Positions 26,312 through 35,223 of a stretch of DNA of 64,000 nt are shown here, one piece after another; the first letter of the stretch is position 1; every line of letters starts with the position of its first letter. The stretch lies in contig NZ_AP022613.1 in NCBI RefSeq assembly GCF_010730195.1, positions 3,968,001-4,032,000 on the forward strand, written 5' to 3'. Both the position numbers and the translations under genes were made by a program. This stretch comes from Mycobacterium conspicuum. GTDB taxonomy: Bacteria; Actinomycetota; Actinomycetes; Mycobacteriales; Mycobacteriaceae. The notes under the pieces were generated by a model. The model was not told the origin of the DNA and did not search any database. It saw nothing but the letters and a program-made list of their open reading frames with translations.

Positions 26312-27204
26312 CTTGCGGGTGATTCGGTGATGGGGGTGTTCACGCCCATGCGAAACGCAGGGTCCAGGCGACGGGCGGCGAACACGAACGTCAGGGCCAT
26401 CAAGGGTGCGATCGCGCCATAAACCGCTGCGGGCGTGGCCATTTCGACATTGTTCAGCAGTTGCGGGCTCAGGGCTACACCCATCGCCACCACGGCGTTG
26501 TGCATTCCGACCTCCAGGCTCACGGCGATGGCCTGCCGCGGCCCGAGGTGCATGCGGCGCGGCACCAGATAGCCGACACTCAGGCTGACCGCGCAAAACG
26601 ACACGACGGCGCCGCTCAGCACGCCGAAGTTGGCCCAGAGCGTCGCCTGCCCTTTGGCGATCGACGCGACGACCACGACGACCAGCAGCACCGCCGCGGC
26701 AATTCGGACCCCCTTTTGCAGTCGCCTGGCGAACTCGGGGAACCGGTGGCGTATCGCGATCCCGACCGCGGTCGGTATGAGCACCAGTGCGAACAGCCCG
26801 AGGAACTTGTCCACCTGCAGGGGAATGAACCGTCCGTCCCCCATGAACCAACCCATCGCGACCGCCAATATGGCCGGCAGGGCGAAGATCGACAGCACCG
26901 CGTTGATCGCGGTCAACGTCAGATTGAGCGCCAGGTCCCCGTTGAACAGATGACTGAGGATGTTTGACATCGTCCCGCCGGGAGTGGCGGACATCAGCAT
27001 CAGTCCCACCGCCAGAGTGGGTTGCAGGTGGAAAGCCTCGGCGATCAGCAGGCACAGGGTGGGCAGCACCAAGGACTGACAAATCAGTGCGACCAGAAGC
27101 GGCCGCCGCAGCGTGGCCGCCCGTTGGAAGTCGGCGACGGTCAGCGTCAGCCCCAGGGCGAGCATGACCACGACGACGACCAGCGGAAAGTAGCGGTTGT
27201 CCAT
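26308..27204 (-). CDS. Bile acid:sodium symporter (BASS) family transporter
   Basis: 298-aa integral membrane protein with about nine to ten hydrophobic helices, no signal peptide and the BASS hallmarks SATPGGTMSNILSHLFNGD and EVGMHNAVVAMG. The family moves organic anions, often with sodium: bile acids, pantoate, keto acids. Its position just downstream of bkdC (72 bp) and on the same strand makes export or uptake of a branched-chain keto acid or related anion conceivable, but that is inference. Confidence 0.75.
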   Translation of the reverse strand: MDNRYFPLVVVVVMLALGLTLTVADFQRAATLRRPLLVALICQSLVLPTLCLLIAEAFHLQPTLAVGLMLMSATPGGTMSNILSHLFNGDLALNLTLTAINAVLSIFALPAILAVAMGWFMGDGRFIPLQVDKFLGLFALVLIPTAVGIAIRHRFPEFARRLQKGVRIAAAVLLVVVVVASIAKGQATLWANFGVLSGAVVSFCAVSLSVGYLVPRRMHLGPRQAIAVSLEVGMHNAVVAMGVALSPQLLNNVEMATPAAVYGAIAPLMALTFVFAARRLDPAFRMGVNTPITESPAS

Positions 27205-27276
27205 GATTAGTTAGCTTGCCTTACTCTGCGGCAGGCTGCAGTGTGTGGTGAGTAACAGCTGGTCGCGGCCAGCTCG

Positions 27277-28437
27277 CTACAGGTCCAGCAGCGCGGTCTC
27301 CGGCGACTCGATCAGATCCCTCAGCTCGCGGACGAATTGCGCCACCTGGGCGCCGTCGGCGACCCGGTGATCGAACACGCAGGTCAGCACCATCGTCGGA
27401 CGCGCCACGACTTGGTCGTCGAGGACCACCGGCCGCGGCTTGATCGCTCCCATGCCCAGGATGGCCGCTTCCGGATGGTTGATCACCGGCACACCGTCGT
27501 CCACGCCCAGGGCTCCAAAGTTTGACACGGTGAACGTCGAGCCGGTCAGCTCCGCGGGCGTGAGGGTGCCGGCGCGCGCGCCGGTGATCAATTCCGCTGT
27601 CCGACTGGCCAATTCGCGGGTCGTCTTGTTGTGTGCGTCGGCGATCACGGGGACCAGCAGCCCCCGCTCGGTGGCCACCCCGATCCCCAGGTGCACGCTC
27701 CGGTGGACGCGCAGCTGGGGCCCGGCGGGCGAGTCGAGCCACGTCGAGTTCAGTATTGTGTTGTGCGCCAAGGCGATAGCCAGCAGGCGTAGTGTCAGCA
27801 CGAACGGCGTGATGTCCGGGTGCTCGCGACGGAATCGCTCGCGCAGCCGCAGCAGCGCGGTGCAATCAACCTCCACGCTCACTTTTGCGGCGGGAATTTC
27901 GCGGTGGGACAGCGTCATTTTCTCCGCCATCCGGGCCTGCACGCCGCGCACCGGTCGCACATCGGAATCGGCTTCGGTGTCGCGGGCGGCCGCCAGCACA
28001 TCGGCTCGGGTGATCACCGCGCCGGCGCCATGTTGAATCGCGGCGAGATCAATCGACAGTTCCTTGGCCAGCTTGCGCGCCGGGGGCGCGGCCAGCGGCC
28101 GAACCGGCCGTCGGCCGGTGTCGATGCCGGTGTCGGCGCCGTAGCCGACCAATGTGGGTGGCGCCTCGCCGTTGGAGGCCACCGCTGCGGTGTCGATGCG
28201 GGCCAACACGGCGCCGACTTTGAGCACATCGCCTTCGGCGCCGCCCCTTTCGACGATCCGGCCCTGGTACGGGCTCGGAATTTCGACCTCGGCCTTCGCG
28301 GTCTCGACCGTGCACAGCGTCTGATTGAGCTCGACGCTGTCGCCGACGGCAACGTTCCAGCTCGTCACCGTCACTTCCTCGAGCCCCTCGCCGAGATCGG
28401 GGACGCGGAAGGACTTCACCCGCTCCTCGGTGCTCAC
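27277..28437 (-). CDS. bkdC: BkdC: dihydrolipoamide acyltransferase E2 of branched-chain keto acid dehydrogenase
   Basis: 386-aa E2 component. The start is GTG 28437, overlapping the bkdB stop (GTGA). Domains: lipoyl domain (6-80) with K48 in VETAKAEVE; peripheral-subunit-binding segment (about 115-150; APPARKLAKELSIDL); catalytic domain to the end with the DHRVADG motif supplying the active-site His. It transfers the isovaleryl, isobutyryl or methylbutyryl group to CoA. Corresponds to Rv2495c (older name pdhC); the complex was shown to act on branched-chain keto acids, with E3 supplied by lpdC elsewhere (recalled). Confidence 0.9.
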   Translation of the reverse strand: MSTEERVKSFRVPDLGEGLEEVTVTSWNVAVGDSVELNQTLCTVETAKAEVEIPSPYQGRIVERGGAEGDVLKVGAVLARIDTAAVASNGEAPPTLVGYGADTGIDTGRRPVRPLAAPPARKLAKELSIDLAAIQHGAGAVITRADVLAAARDTEADSDVRPVRGVQARMAEKMTLSHREIPAAKVSVEVDCTALLRLRERFRREHPDITPFVLTLRLLAIALAHNTILNSTWLDSPAGPQLRVHRSVHLGIGVATERGLLVPVIADAHNKTTRELASRTAELITGARAGTLTPAELTGSTFTVSNFGALGVDDGVPVINHPEAAILGMGAIKPRPVVLDDQVVARPTMVLTCVFDHRVADGAQVAQFVRELRDLIESPETALLDL

Positions 28438-29468
28438 GGCAACCCCAAAACCCGTTCGACGCAGTCGAGTAGCCGGTCGGGCCCGGGCAGCCACAACCCC
28501 TCCAAACGCGCTGGCGGATAAGGGGTGTCGAAACCGCAGGCGCGCAAGACCGGCGCCTCCAGCTCGTAGAACATCTCTTCCTGAATGCGTGCGGCCAAAT
28601 CGGCGCCGAAGCCGAGGGTCCGCGGCCCCTCGTGCATCACCACACATCGTCCGGTCCGATGAATCGACGCGGCGACGGTATCGAAGTCCAAGGGGACCAG
28701 CGAGCGCAGATCGATGATCTCCAGGCTCCAACCGCGCTGCCGCTCGGCCTCTTCCGCGGCGAACAGCGCGGTCCCCACCGGGCTGCCATAGGTCACGACC
28801 GTCACGTCGTCGCCGCGCCGGCGCACCATCGCGCGCCCAATCGGAGGTTCCGGCCGGCTGGTATCGACGAGCCCGCGAGTCTGGTAGCGCCGCTTGGGCT
28901 CCAGATACATCACCGGGTCGGGACAGCTGATCGCGTGTCGCAGCAGCCAGTACGCATCGGCCGGTGTCGACGGGACCACCACCTTCAGCCCCGCGGTGTG
29001 CGCCCAGTAGGACTCGGTGGAGTCCGAATGATGTTCGGCCGCACCAATTCCGCCGAACGATGGTATCCGCACCGTGACGGGCATGTTTACCTCGCCGCGG
29101 GTGCGGGTGCGGTATTTCGCCAGATGACTGACCACCTGATCGAGGGCCGGATAGGAAAAGCCGTCGAACTGAATCTCGGGCACCGGCACAAAGCCGCGTA
29201 GCGCCAATCCCACGGCGATCCCGATCAGTGCGGACTCCGCCAGCGGAGTATCGAAACACCTTGCCTCACCGAATGTTTCGGCCAGTCCCTCCGTTGCTCG
29301 GAACACCCCACCCGCAACCGCGACGTCCTCGCCGAACACTAAGACCCGTTCGTCGGCGGCCATCGCATCGTGCAGTGCGCGGTTCAGCGCCTGCACCATC
29401 GTCAGCGACTTCGCCCCGAGCGCCGCGCCGCGTACCGGAAGTGCCGGAGGATCGGCGAGCTGCGTCAC
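28434..29468 (-). CDS. bkdB: BkdB: branched-chain keto acid dehydrogenase E1 beta
   Basis: 344-aa E1 beta subunit. The start chosen is GTG 29468, one base after the bkdA stop; the longer frame runs through bkdA in another phase. Transketolase pyrimidine-binding region: LNRALHDAMAADERVLVFGE and EIQFDGFSYPALDQVVS; C-terminal region LRSLVPLDFDTV. It pairs with BkdA as a heterotetramer to decarboxylate branched keto acids with thiamine diphosphate. Corresponds to Rv2496c. Confidence 0.9.
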   Translation of the reverse strand: MTQLADPPALPVRGAALGAKSLTMVQALNRALHDAMAADERVLVFGEDVAVAGGVFRATEGLAETFGEARCFDTPLAESALIGIAVGLALRGFVPVPEIQFDGFSYPALDQVVSHLAKYRTRTRGEVNMPVTVRIPSFGGIGAAEHHSDSTESYWAHTAGLKVVVPSTPADAYWLLRHAISCPDPVMYLEPKRRYQTRGLVDTSRPEPPIGRAMVRRRGDDVTVVTYGSPVGTALFAAEEAERQRGWSLEIIDLRSLVPLDFDTVAASIHRTGRCVVMHEGPRTLGFGADLAARIQEEMFYELEAPVLRACGFDTPYPPARLEGLWLPGPDRLLDCVERVLGLP

Positions 29469-29469
29469 G

Positions 29470-30567
29470 TCACGCCTCCCGATCTCTCCGGGCCAATTCG
29501 TCGTGCACTTGCTGTCGCTGCGTCCGCAAGCCGGGCGTGATTTCGGCGTACACCGTGTCGAATATGTCGTCGACGTCGAAATCCGGTGCGTCGAATACCG
29601 CGTCGCGCAGCTCGGCCCGCATCCGCTTGGACCGGGCACCGACCCGCTCCTCCAGGCGTTCCGACCACAGGCCCCGCCCCTGCAAGTAGGTGCGGTAACG
29701 CGGAATGGGATCCAACGCCGACCACCGATCCACTTCCTGTTGCGTCCGGTACCGCGACGGATCATCGGAAGTGGTGTGCGGGCCGAGTCGGTAGGTCACC
29801 GCTTCGATGAGCGTCGGGCCTTCACCGCGGCGGGCCCGGGCGGCCGCTTCGGCCATCACCGCGTAGCACGCCAGCACGTCGTTGCCATCCACTCGGATGC
29901 CGGGCATGCCGTAGCCAATCGCCTTGTGCGCGATGGACGGTGCGATGGTCTGTCTGGATACCGGCACCGAGATCGCCCACTGGTTGTTCTGCACGTAGAA
30001 CACGCACGGTGCACCGAACACCGCGGCGAAATTCAGTGCCTCGTGCACGTCCCCCTCGCTGGTCGCCCCGTCGCCGAGGAACGCGACCGTGACGGAGTCT
30101 TCGCCGAGGCGTTGTGCGGCCATCGCCGCCCCCACGGCGTGCAGTGTCTGCGTGCCGATCGGAATCGACATCGGGGCGCAGCACTTCCGGGTGAATTCCA
30201 GCCCGCCGTGCCAGCTTCCGCGCCAGGCGACGCCCACGTGTGCGGGTGGGATGCCGCGGACGAGATAGGCGCCCAGTTCTCGGTATTGCGGGAACAGCCA
30301 GTCGGTCTTGCGCAGGCAGGCAGTGGCGCCGACCTGGGCCGCCTCTTGACCGCGGCAGGGCGCGTACAACGCCAATTCACCTTGATGCTTCAGATTGATG
30401 AATTCGGTGTCCAGTTCGCGGGTGAGCACCATCATCTCGTACAGCCAGCTCAGCGTTTCGGCGGGAAGCTCACGGCTGTAACGGCATTCGGCCGTTGGCG
30501 TCCCGGCCGGGTCGACGAGTTGCACCGGCTCGAGGTCCACGGTCATCGGCATCGGACTCGCCGCCAT
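29470..30567 (-). CDS. bkdA: BkdA: branched-chain keto acid dehydrogenase E1 alpha
   Basis: 365-aa E1 alpha subunit. The thiamine-diphosphate motif is GDGATSEGDVHEALNFAAVF ending in QNNQWA (GDG to NN). The phosphorylation-loop-like region GPHTTSDDPSRYR is typical of E1 alpha. First gene of bkdABC and separated from citE by 209 bp containing a perfect palindrome, so it may have its own promoter. Corresponds to Rv2497c (pdhA in older annotation). Confidence 0.9.
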   Translation of the reverse strand: MAASPMPMTVDLEPVQLVDPAGTPTAECRYSRELPAETLSWLYEMMVLTRELDTEFINLKHQGELALYAPCRGQEAAQVGATACLRKTDWLFPQYRELGAYLVRGIPPAHVGVAWRGSWHGGLEFTRKCCAPMSIPIGTQTLHAVGAAMAAQRLGEDSVTVAFLGDGATSEGDVHEALNFAAVFGAPCVFYVQNNQWAISVPVSRQTIAPSIAHKAIGYGMPGIRVDGNDVLACYAVMAEAAARARRGEGPTLIEAVTYRLGPHTTSDDPSRYRTQQEVDRWSALDPIPRYRTYLQGRGLWSERLEERVGARSKRMRAELRDAVFDAPDFDVDDIFDTVYAEITPGLRTQRQQVHDELARRDREA

Positions 30568-30685
30568 ACCGCCTCCTCAACTCGAAGCAGTGGCGTGGCT
30601 CTGCCGCAGCGACACCCCAGCCGGGGCCCGCTGCGAAGCCGAAGTCAATCGCCAGCAGGACGAAAGGCTTCGCTCGCCGCGACAC

Positions 30686-30699
30686 TGGCGTATACGCCA
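30686..30699. promoter_or_regulatory. Perfect 14-bp palindrome in the citE-bkdA gap
   Basis: TGGCGTATACGCCA is fully self-complementary and lies 119 bp upstream of bkdA. This is the only sizeable gap in the leucine-catabolism cluster, so it is a reasonable operator for separate bkdABC control. The binding factor is unknown and it does not match the palindrome upstream of scoA. Confidence 0.4.
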
Positions 30700-30776
30700 T
30701 TATGCGCTCGAATTCGACGAGACCGCGTTGATCGACGATGAGCCGACAACGTGTCGCCCGGGCGCGCCGGGGGCGG

Positions 30777-31598
30777 TCAGCTGGAGGCGGTTTCCGCCGC
30801 CCGCGCCAGCATCGCCTCGGCGTGTTTGAGCACCGGCGAGTCGACCATCTGCCCTTCGAAGGCGAACACGCCGCGCTCGGTCTTGGCCGCCTCCAAAACC
30901 CGGCGGGCCCAGTCCAGCCTGTCATCGCTGGGGCGATAGGCCTCGCGCACGACCGGGATCTGGCTCGGGTGAATGCACACGGTCCCGTTGAATCCCAGCG
31001 CCACGGCGTCGTCGGCTTCGGCCCGCAGCCCGTCGAGATCCCGGATGTCCAGGTGCACCGCGTCGAGCGCGATTCGACCGAAGGCCGACGCGGCGAGCAG
31101 GGCGGTCGAGCGCACATGGCGGGCCACGTCGCGGTAGGTGCCGTCGGCGAAACGGCTGGAGCTGCCACCGAGCGTGGCGACCAGATCCTCGGCGCCCCAC
31201 ATCAGGGCGACGGTCCGCTCGGCCGCCGCGATCTCGGCGGCGAACACCGCCGCGCGTGGCGTCTCGATCAGCGCGATCACATCGCGCGGCGCCAGCGCAT
31301 CCACCTGCGCGGCCGATTCGGTCTTGGACAACATCACCGTCGTGTACCGGGTGCCGGCGAGCGCATCCAGGTCGAGGGGCAGCTCGCCGGTGTCGGCCGC
31401 GTTGACCCGAACCACGGTGCGTTCCGGATCCAACGGTGTTTCCTGCAGCGCCTTGCGCGCGGCGGGCTTATCCGCCTTGGCGACGCCGTCCTCGAGGTCG
31501 AGGATCACCACGTCGGCGGCAGCGGCGGCCTTGGCGAAGCGCTCGGGTCGGTCGGCCGGGCAGAACAACCAACCCGGACCGGCGGCACGCAGATCCAT
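30777..31598 (-). CDS. citE: CitE-like beta-hydroxyacyl-CoA lyase (Rv2498c)
   Basis: 273-aa TIM-barrel lyase; length matches Rv2498c. ATG 31598 overlaps the stop of the MaoC gene by one base. Metal- and CoA-binding motifs: VILDLEDGVAKADK, ALIETPRAA, WGAEDLVATLGG and NGTVCIHPSQIPVV. The M. tuberculosis enzyme was reported to cleave citramalyl-CoA (itaconate breakdown) and HMG-CoA (leucine breakdown), not citrate (recalled). The neighbours fit the HMG-CoA role: it would give acetyl-CoA and acetoacetate for ScoAB. Confidence 0.9.
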   Translation of the reverse strand: MDLRAAGPGWLFCPADRPERFAKAAAAADVVILDLEDGVAKADKPAARKALQETPLDPERTVVRVNAADTGELPLDLDALAGTRYTTVMLSKTESAAQVDALAPRDVIALIETPRAAVFAAEIAAAERTVALMWGAEDLVATLGGSSSRFADGTYRDVARHVRSTALLAASAFGRIALDAVHLDIRDLDGLRAEADDAVALGFNGTVCIHPSQIPVVREAYRPSDDRLDWARRVLEAAKTERGVFAFEGQMVDSPVLKHAEAMLARAAETASS

Positions 31599-32089
31599 TA
31601 CGTCTCCTCTGTGTTTGGCCGCTTCTGGACCAGCGTGGTACGCACGGCGCGCGCAACGATGTCGCCATGCTGGTTGCGCCCGGTGTGCTCGAGCGTGACG
31701 ATGCCTTCGCCGGGACGGCTTTTCGATTCGCGCTTGGCGGTGCACACGGTTTCCGCATAGAGGGTGTCGCCGTGGAACACCGGCTTGGGGAACGACACCT
31801 CGGAAAAGCCGAGATTGGCCACGATGGTGCCGAGCGTCAGCTGCGCCACCGACAACCCGACCAGCGTCGAGAGGGTGAACATCGAGTTCACCAGTCGCTC
31901 GCCCCGAAAGCCCGGTTGTTCGGCGGCCCACGCCGCGTCGAGGTGCAGCGACTGGGTGTTCATCGTCAGCGTGGTGAACAACACGTTATCGGCCTCGGTG
32001 ACGGTGCGGCCCGGTCGGTGCTTGTAGGTGGTGCCGACCTCGAATTCCTCAAACCACAAGCCGCGCTGGATGATCGACTTTTCTGTCAT
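31598..32089 (-). CDS. MaoC-family dehydratase (Rv2499c-like)
   Basis: 163-aa single hot-dog-domain hydratase. RTVTEADNVLFTTLTMNTQSLHLD contains the MaoC-type catalytic Asp and the following conserved segment; FHGDTLYAET is typical. The start, ATG 32089, overlaps the fadE19 stop (ATGA), and the stop overlaps citE. In this cluster the missing step is hydration of 3-methylglutaconyl-CoA to HMG-CoA, which is its probable reaction (inference from position). Confidence 0.85.
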   Translation of the reverse strand: MTEKSIIQRGLWFEEFEVGTTYKHRPGRTVTEADNVLFTTLTMNTQSLHLDAAWAAEQPGFRGERLVNSMFTLSTLVGLSVAQLTLGTIVANLGFSEVSFPKPVFHGDTLYAETVCTAKRESKSRPGEGIVTLEHTGRNQHGDIVARAVRTTLVQKRPNTEET

Positions 32090-33168
32090 GACAGCCCCAG
32101 CGATCGCGCGATGAGCATCAGCTGCACCTCGGTGGTGCCCTCACCGATCTCGAGCACCTTGCTGTCGCGGTAGTGACGCGCCACCGGATACTCGTTCATG
32201 AAGCCGTAGCCGCCGTGGATCTGGGTAGCGTCGCGCGCGTTGTCCATCGCCGCCTCCGAGGAAACCATTTTCGCGATCGCCGCCTCCTTCTTGAAGGGCT
32301 TGCCCGCCAACATCTTTGCGGCCGCCTCGTAGTATGCCGTGCGGGCCACGTGGGCCCGCGCCTCCATGCGGGCGATCTTGAAGCTGATCGCCTGATAGGA
32401 GCCAATCGCCTGGCCGAACGACTGCCGTTCCTTGGCGTACTTGACGCTCTCGTCGACGCAGCCCTGCGCGGCCCCCGTCGCCAGCGCGGCGATCGCGATC
32501 CGGCCCTCGTCGAGGATGGACAAGAAGTTCGCGTAACCCGTGCCGCGCGCGCCCAGCAAGTTCTGCTGTGGGACGCGGGCGTCGTCGAAGCTCAGCGGAT
32601 GGGTGTCAGAAGCGTTCCAACCGACCTTGTTGTAGACCGGTTCGACGGTGAATCCCGGTGTGCCGCTGGGCACGATGATCGTCGAGATCTCCTTCTTGTC
32701 CCCCACTGTTCCGGTCACTGCGGTGACGGTGACCAGCGACGTGATGTCGGTGCCCGAGTTAGTGATGAACTGCTTGCTGCCGTTGATGATCCACTCGTCG
32801 CCTTCGAGACGGGCGGTGGTGCGGGTGCTTCCGGCGTCCGAACCTGCCCCGGGCTCGGTGAGCCCGAAACCGGCGAGCGCCCGGCCGGCCGTCAGGTCCG
32901 GCAGCCACTGTTGCTTTTGCTCCTCGTTTCCGAACCGGTAGATCGGCATCGCGCCGAGGCCCACCCCGGCCTCCAGCGTGATCGCGACCGACTGGTCGAC
33001 CTTGCCCAGTTCTTCGAGCGCCAACGCCAGCGCGAAGTAGTCGCCGCCCATGCCACCGTATTCCTCGGGGAACGGCAGCCCGAACAGCCCCATCTCGCCC
33101 ATCTTGGCGATGACTTCGTACGGAAAGCTGTGCTCCTCATCGTGTTTGGCCGACACCGGAGCAACCAC
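32086..33168 (-). CDS. fadE19: Acyl-CoA dehydrogenase FadE19, probable isovaleryl-CoA dehydrogenase; 5' end disrupted
   Basis: FAD enzyme expected to oxidise isovaleryl-CoA to 3-methylcrotonyl-CoA. Motifs: GFGLTEPGAGSDAGS, WIINGSKQFITNSG, QIHGGYGFMNEYPVARHYRD and EIGEGTTEVQ. The C-terminus is complete. As read from GTG 33168 it has 360 residues, about 30 fewer than usual. The missing residues (YGGALPKEYEELRDTVADFA) are encoded directly upstream in frame but have no start codon. The natural start, ATG 33248 overlapping the accA1 stop, is in a different frame. A deletion leaving one base too few near 33,230 would explain this. Either the protein starts late, the gene is inactive, or the sequence has an error. 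Confidence 0.8.
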   Translation of the reverse strand: MVAPVSAKHDEEHSFPYEVIAKMGEMGLFGLPFPEEYGGMGGDYFALALALEELGKVDQSVAITLEAGVGLGAMPIYRFGNEEQKQQWLPDLTAGRALAGFGLTEPGAGSDAGSTRTTARLEGDEWIINGSKQFITNSGTDITSLVTVTAVTGTVGDKKEISTIIVPSGTPGFTVEPVYNKVGWNASDTHPLSFDDARVPQQNLLGARGTGYANFLSILDEGRIAIAALATGAAQGCVDESVKYAKERQSFGQAIGSYQAISFKIARMEARAHVARTAYYEAAAKMLAGKPFKKEAAIAKMVSSEAAMDNARDATQIHGGYGFMNEYPVARHYRDSKVLEIGEGTTEVQLMLIARSLGLS

Positions 33169-33244
33169 GGTGCGCGCGAAGTCGGCAACCGTGTCACGCA
33201 GTTCTTCGTATTCCTTGGGCAGCGCCCCGCCGTAATTGTCGTCG

Positions 33245-35218
33245 TCATGATTCTTGATCCTTGATCCTGGCCAGTACCTGATCGACCTTCACCTGGTCAC
33301 CAACAGACACCAGCACCTCCACTGATCCCGAGACCGGTGCGGCGAGCGAGTGTTCCATCTTCATCGCCTCAACCACCACCACCGGGTCGCCCTCGGAGAC
33401 CTCCGCACCGGAGGCGACCCGCACGGCAATCACATTGCCGGGCATGGGGCTAACGACCTCCGCCTGCCTGGCGCCCGCCGCGCGATGAATCGTGTGCTCC
33501 TCGGCTTCGCGCAGGTGCCAGGTGCCTCGCTCGTCGGCGATCCACAGGTGCCGGTCGGCTTCCGCCCATCGGTAGTCGCGGCGCACGCCGTCGCGTGTCA
33601 CGCTCATCCTCGATCCGTCGAATTGCGCACTGGCAGAGCTGATTTCACCGTCGCCGACCTGCACGCGAGCCGCGTCCGGCGAACCCCACACCGACACCGT
33701 TTCCTCACGCAGCGCGGTGCGCATCTCGGTGCGCACCGGCGCCACCACGCCACCGACCCGCCACCCCGTCGGCGAGGCCCACAGGTCATTTCGCGCGCTA
33801 CGTGCCAGGGCCCACTGGCGGTAGAGACCGCCCGCCGCCAGCACGTCGTCGGGCGCCGGCAGCGGCACGAAGTCGGGCAGCCGCTCTTCGAGCAGCGCGG
33901 TGTCCAGATCGCCGGCTCGGACGCGCTCGTCGGCCAGGAGGAACCGCAGAAACTCGACGTTGGTCTGCACGCCCAGCACCGCGGTCCGTGCCAGCGCCCG
34001 GTCCAGTCGCGTCAGCGCGTCCGCGCGGTCGGCCCCGTGTGCGATCACCTTGCTGAGCATCGGGTCGTAGTCGCTGCCGACCACGGTGCCGGCCAGCAGC
34101 GACGAATCCACCCGCACACCATCGCCGGACGGTTCGATCACCTCCAGCACCCGCCCGCCGGTGGGCAGAAACCCTCGCGCGGGGTCCTCCGCGTAGACAC
34201 GCGCCTCGATGGCGTGCCCGCTCAGCGCGATGTCGTCCTGGGCGAAGGCCAGCTTCTCGCCGGCACCCACCCGCAGTTGCCACTCGACGAGGTCGAGCCC
34301 GGTGACCGCCTCGGTGACCGGATGTTCCACCTGCAGGCGGGTGTTCATTTCCATGAAGAAGAACTCGTCGGGCCGCTCGGCGGAGACGATGAACTCCACC
34401 GTGCCGGCGCCCACGTAGTCGACGCTGCGGGCGGTGTTGCAGGCCGCCGTTCCGATTCGGGCGCGCGTCTGGGCGTCCAGCAGGGCCGACGGCGCCTCCT
34501 CGATGACCTTTTGATGGCGTCGCTGCAGACTGCACTCGCGCTCACCCAGATGCACCACGTTGCCGTGCGCGTCGGCCAGCACCTGCACCTCGATGTGCCT
34601 GGGCCGCAGCACGAATCGCTCGAGGAACAGGGTGTCGTCGCCGAACGCCGAGGCGGCTTCCCGGCGCGCGGTCACCAGTGCTTCGCGTAGCCGCGCCGGC
34701 TCCTGCACCAGGTGCATGCCCTTGCCGCCGCCGCCCGCCGAGGGCTTGATCAACACCGGGTAGCCGACGTCGTCGGCCGCCGCCACCAGGTCGTCATCGC
34801 TGAGCCCCGGCCTGGCGATCCCCGGTACCACCGGCACGTCGAAGGCGGCGACCGCGTTCTTGGCGGTGATCTTGTCGCCCATCACCTCGATCGCGCGTGC
34901 CGGCGGGCCCAGGAACACCACGCCCGCGCTCTCGCACGCCGCGGCGAAATGGGCGTTCTCGGAAAGAAACCCGTATCCGGGATGGATCGCCTGGGCCCCG
35001 GTTCGGGCCGCGGCGCCCAGCACCTTGTCACTGTTGAGGTAGCTCTCCCGCGCCGGCGCCGGCCCCAGCCGCACCGCCTCGTCCGCCTCGAGCACGTGCC
35101 GCGCGCCGGCGTCGGCGTCGCTGTAGACCGCGACGGATTTGACACCCAGTCGGCGCAGGGTCCGAATCACCCGCACCGCGATCTCGCCGCGGTTGGCGAC
35201 CAATACCGTTTCGAACAT
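33245..35218 (-). CDS. accA1: AccA1: biotin carboxylase/BCCP subunit of methylcrotonyl-CoA carboxylase
   Basis: 657-aa alpha subunit (654 expected). Starts at ATG 35218, 5 bp after the accD1 stop. Domains: biotin carboxylase N region (VLVANRGEIAVRVIRTLRRL), ATP-grasp (KPSAGGGGKGMH, MEMNTRLQVEHPVTE), biotin carboxylase C domain, a linker, and C-terminal biotinyl domain with EAMKMEH around the biotinylated Lys. With AccD1 it carboxylates 3-methylcrotonyl-CoA in leucine breakdown (shown for the mycobacterial complex, recalled). Corresponds to Rv2501c. Confidence 0.92.
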   Translation of the reverse strand: MFETVLVANRGEIAVRVIRTLRRLGVKSVAVYSDADAGARHVLEADEAVRLGPAPARESYLNSDKVLGAAARTGAQAIHPGYGFLSENAHFAAACESAGVVFLGPPARAIEVMGDKITAKNAVAAFDVPVVPGIARPGLSDDDLVAAADDVGYPVLIKPSAGGGGKGMHLVQEPARLREALVTARREAASAFGDDTLFLERFVLRPRHIEVQVLADAHGNVVHLGERECSLQRRHQKVIEEAPSALLDAQTRARIGTAACNTARSVDYVGAGTVEFIVSAERPDEFFFMEMNTRLQVEHPVTEAVTGLDLVEWQLRVGAGEKLAFAQDDIALSGHAIEARVYAEDPARGFLPTGGRVLEVIEPSGDGVRVDSSLLAGTVVGSDYDPMLSKVIAHGADRADALTRLDRALARTAVLGVQTNVEFLRFLLADERVRAGDLDTALLEERLPDFVPLPAPDDVLAAGGLYRQWALARSARNDLWASPTGWRVGGVVAPVRTEMRTALREETVSVWGSPDAARVQVGDGEISSASAQFDGSRMSVTRDGVRRDYRWAEADRHLWIADERGTWHLREAEEHTIHRAAGARQAEVVSPMPGNVIAVRVASGAEVSEGDPVVVVEAMKMEHSLAAPVSGSVEVLVSVGDQVKVDQVLARIKDQES

Positions 35219-35223
35219 CGCAC

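Noticed and set aside
33350..34690. 446-codon plus-strand frame inside accA1
   Set aside because: Antisense shadow of a clear biotin carboxylase; His/Arg/Gly-rich with no motif.
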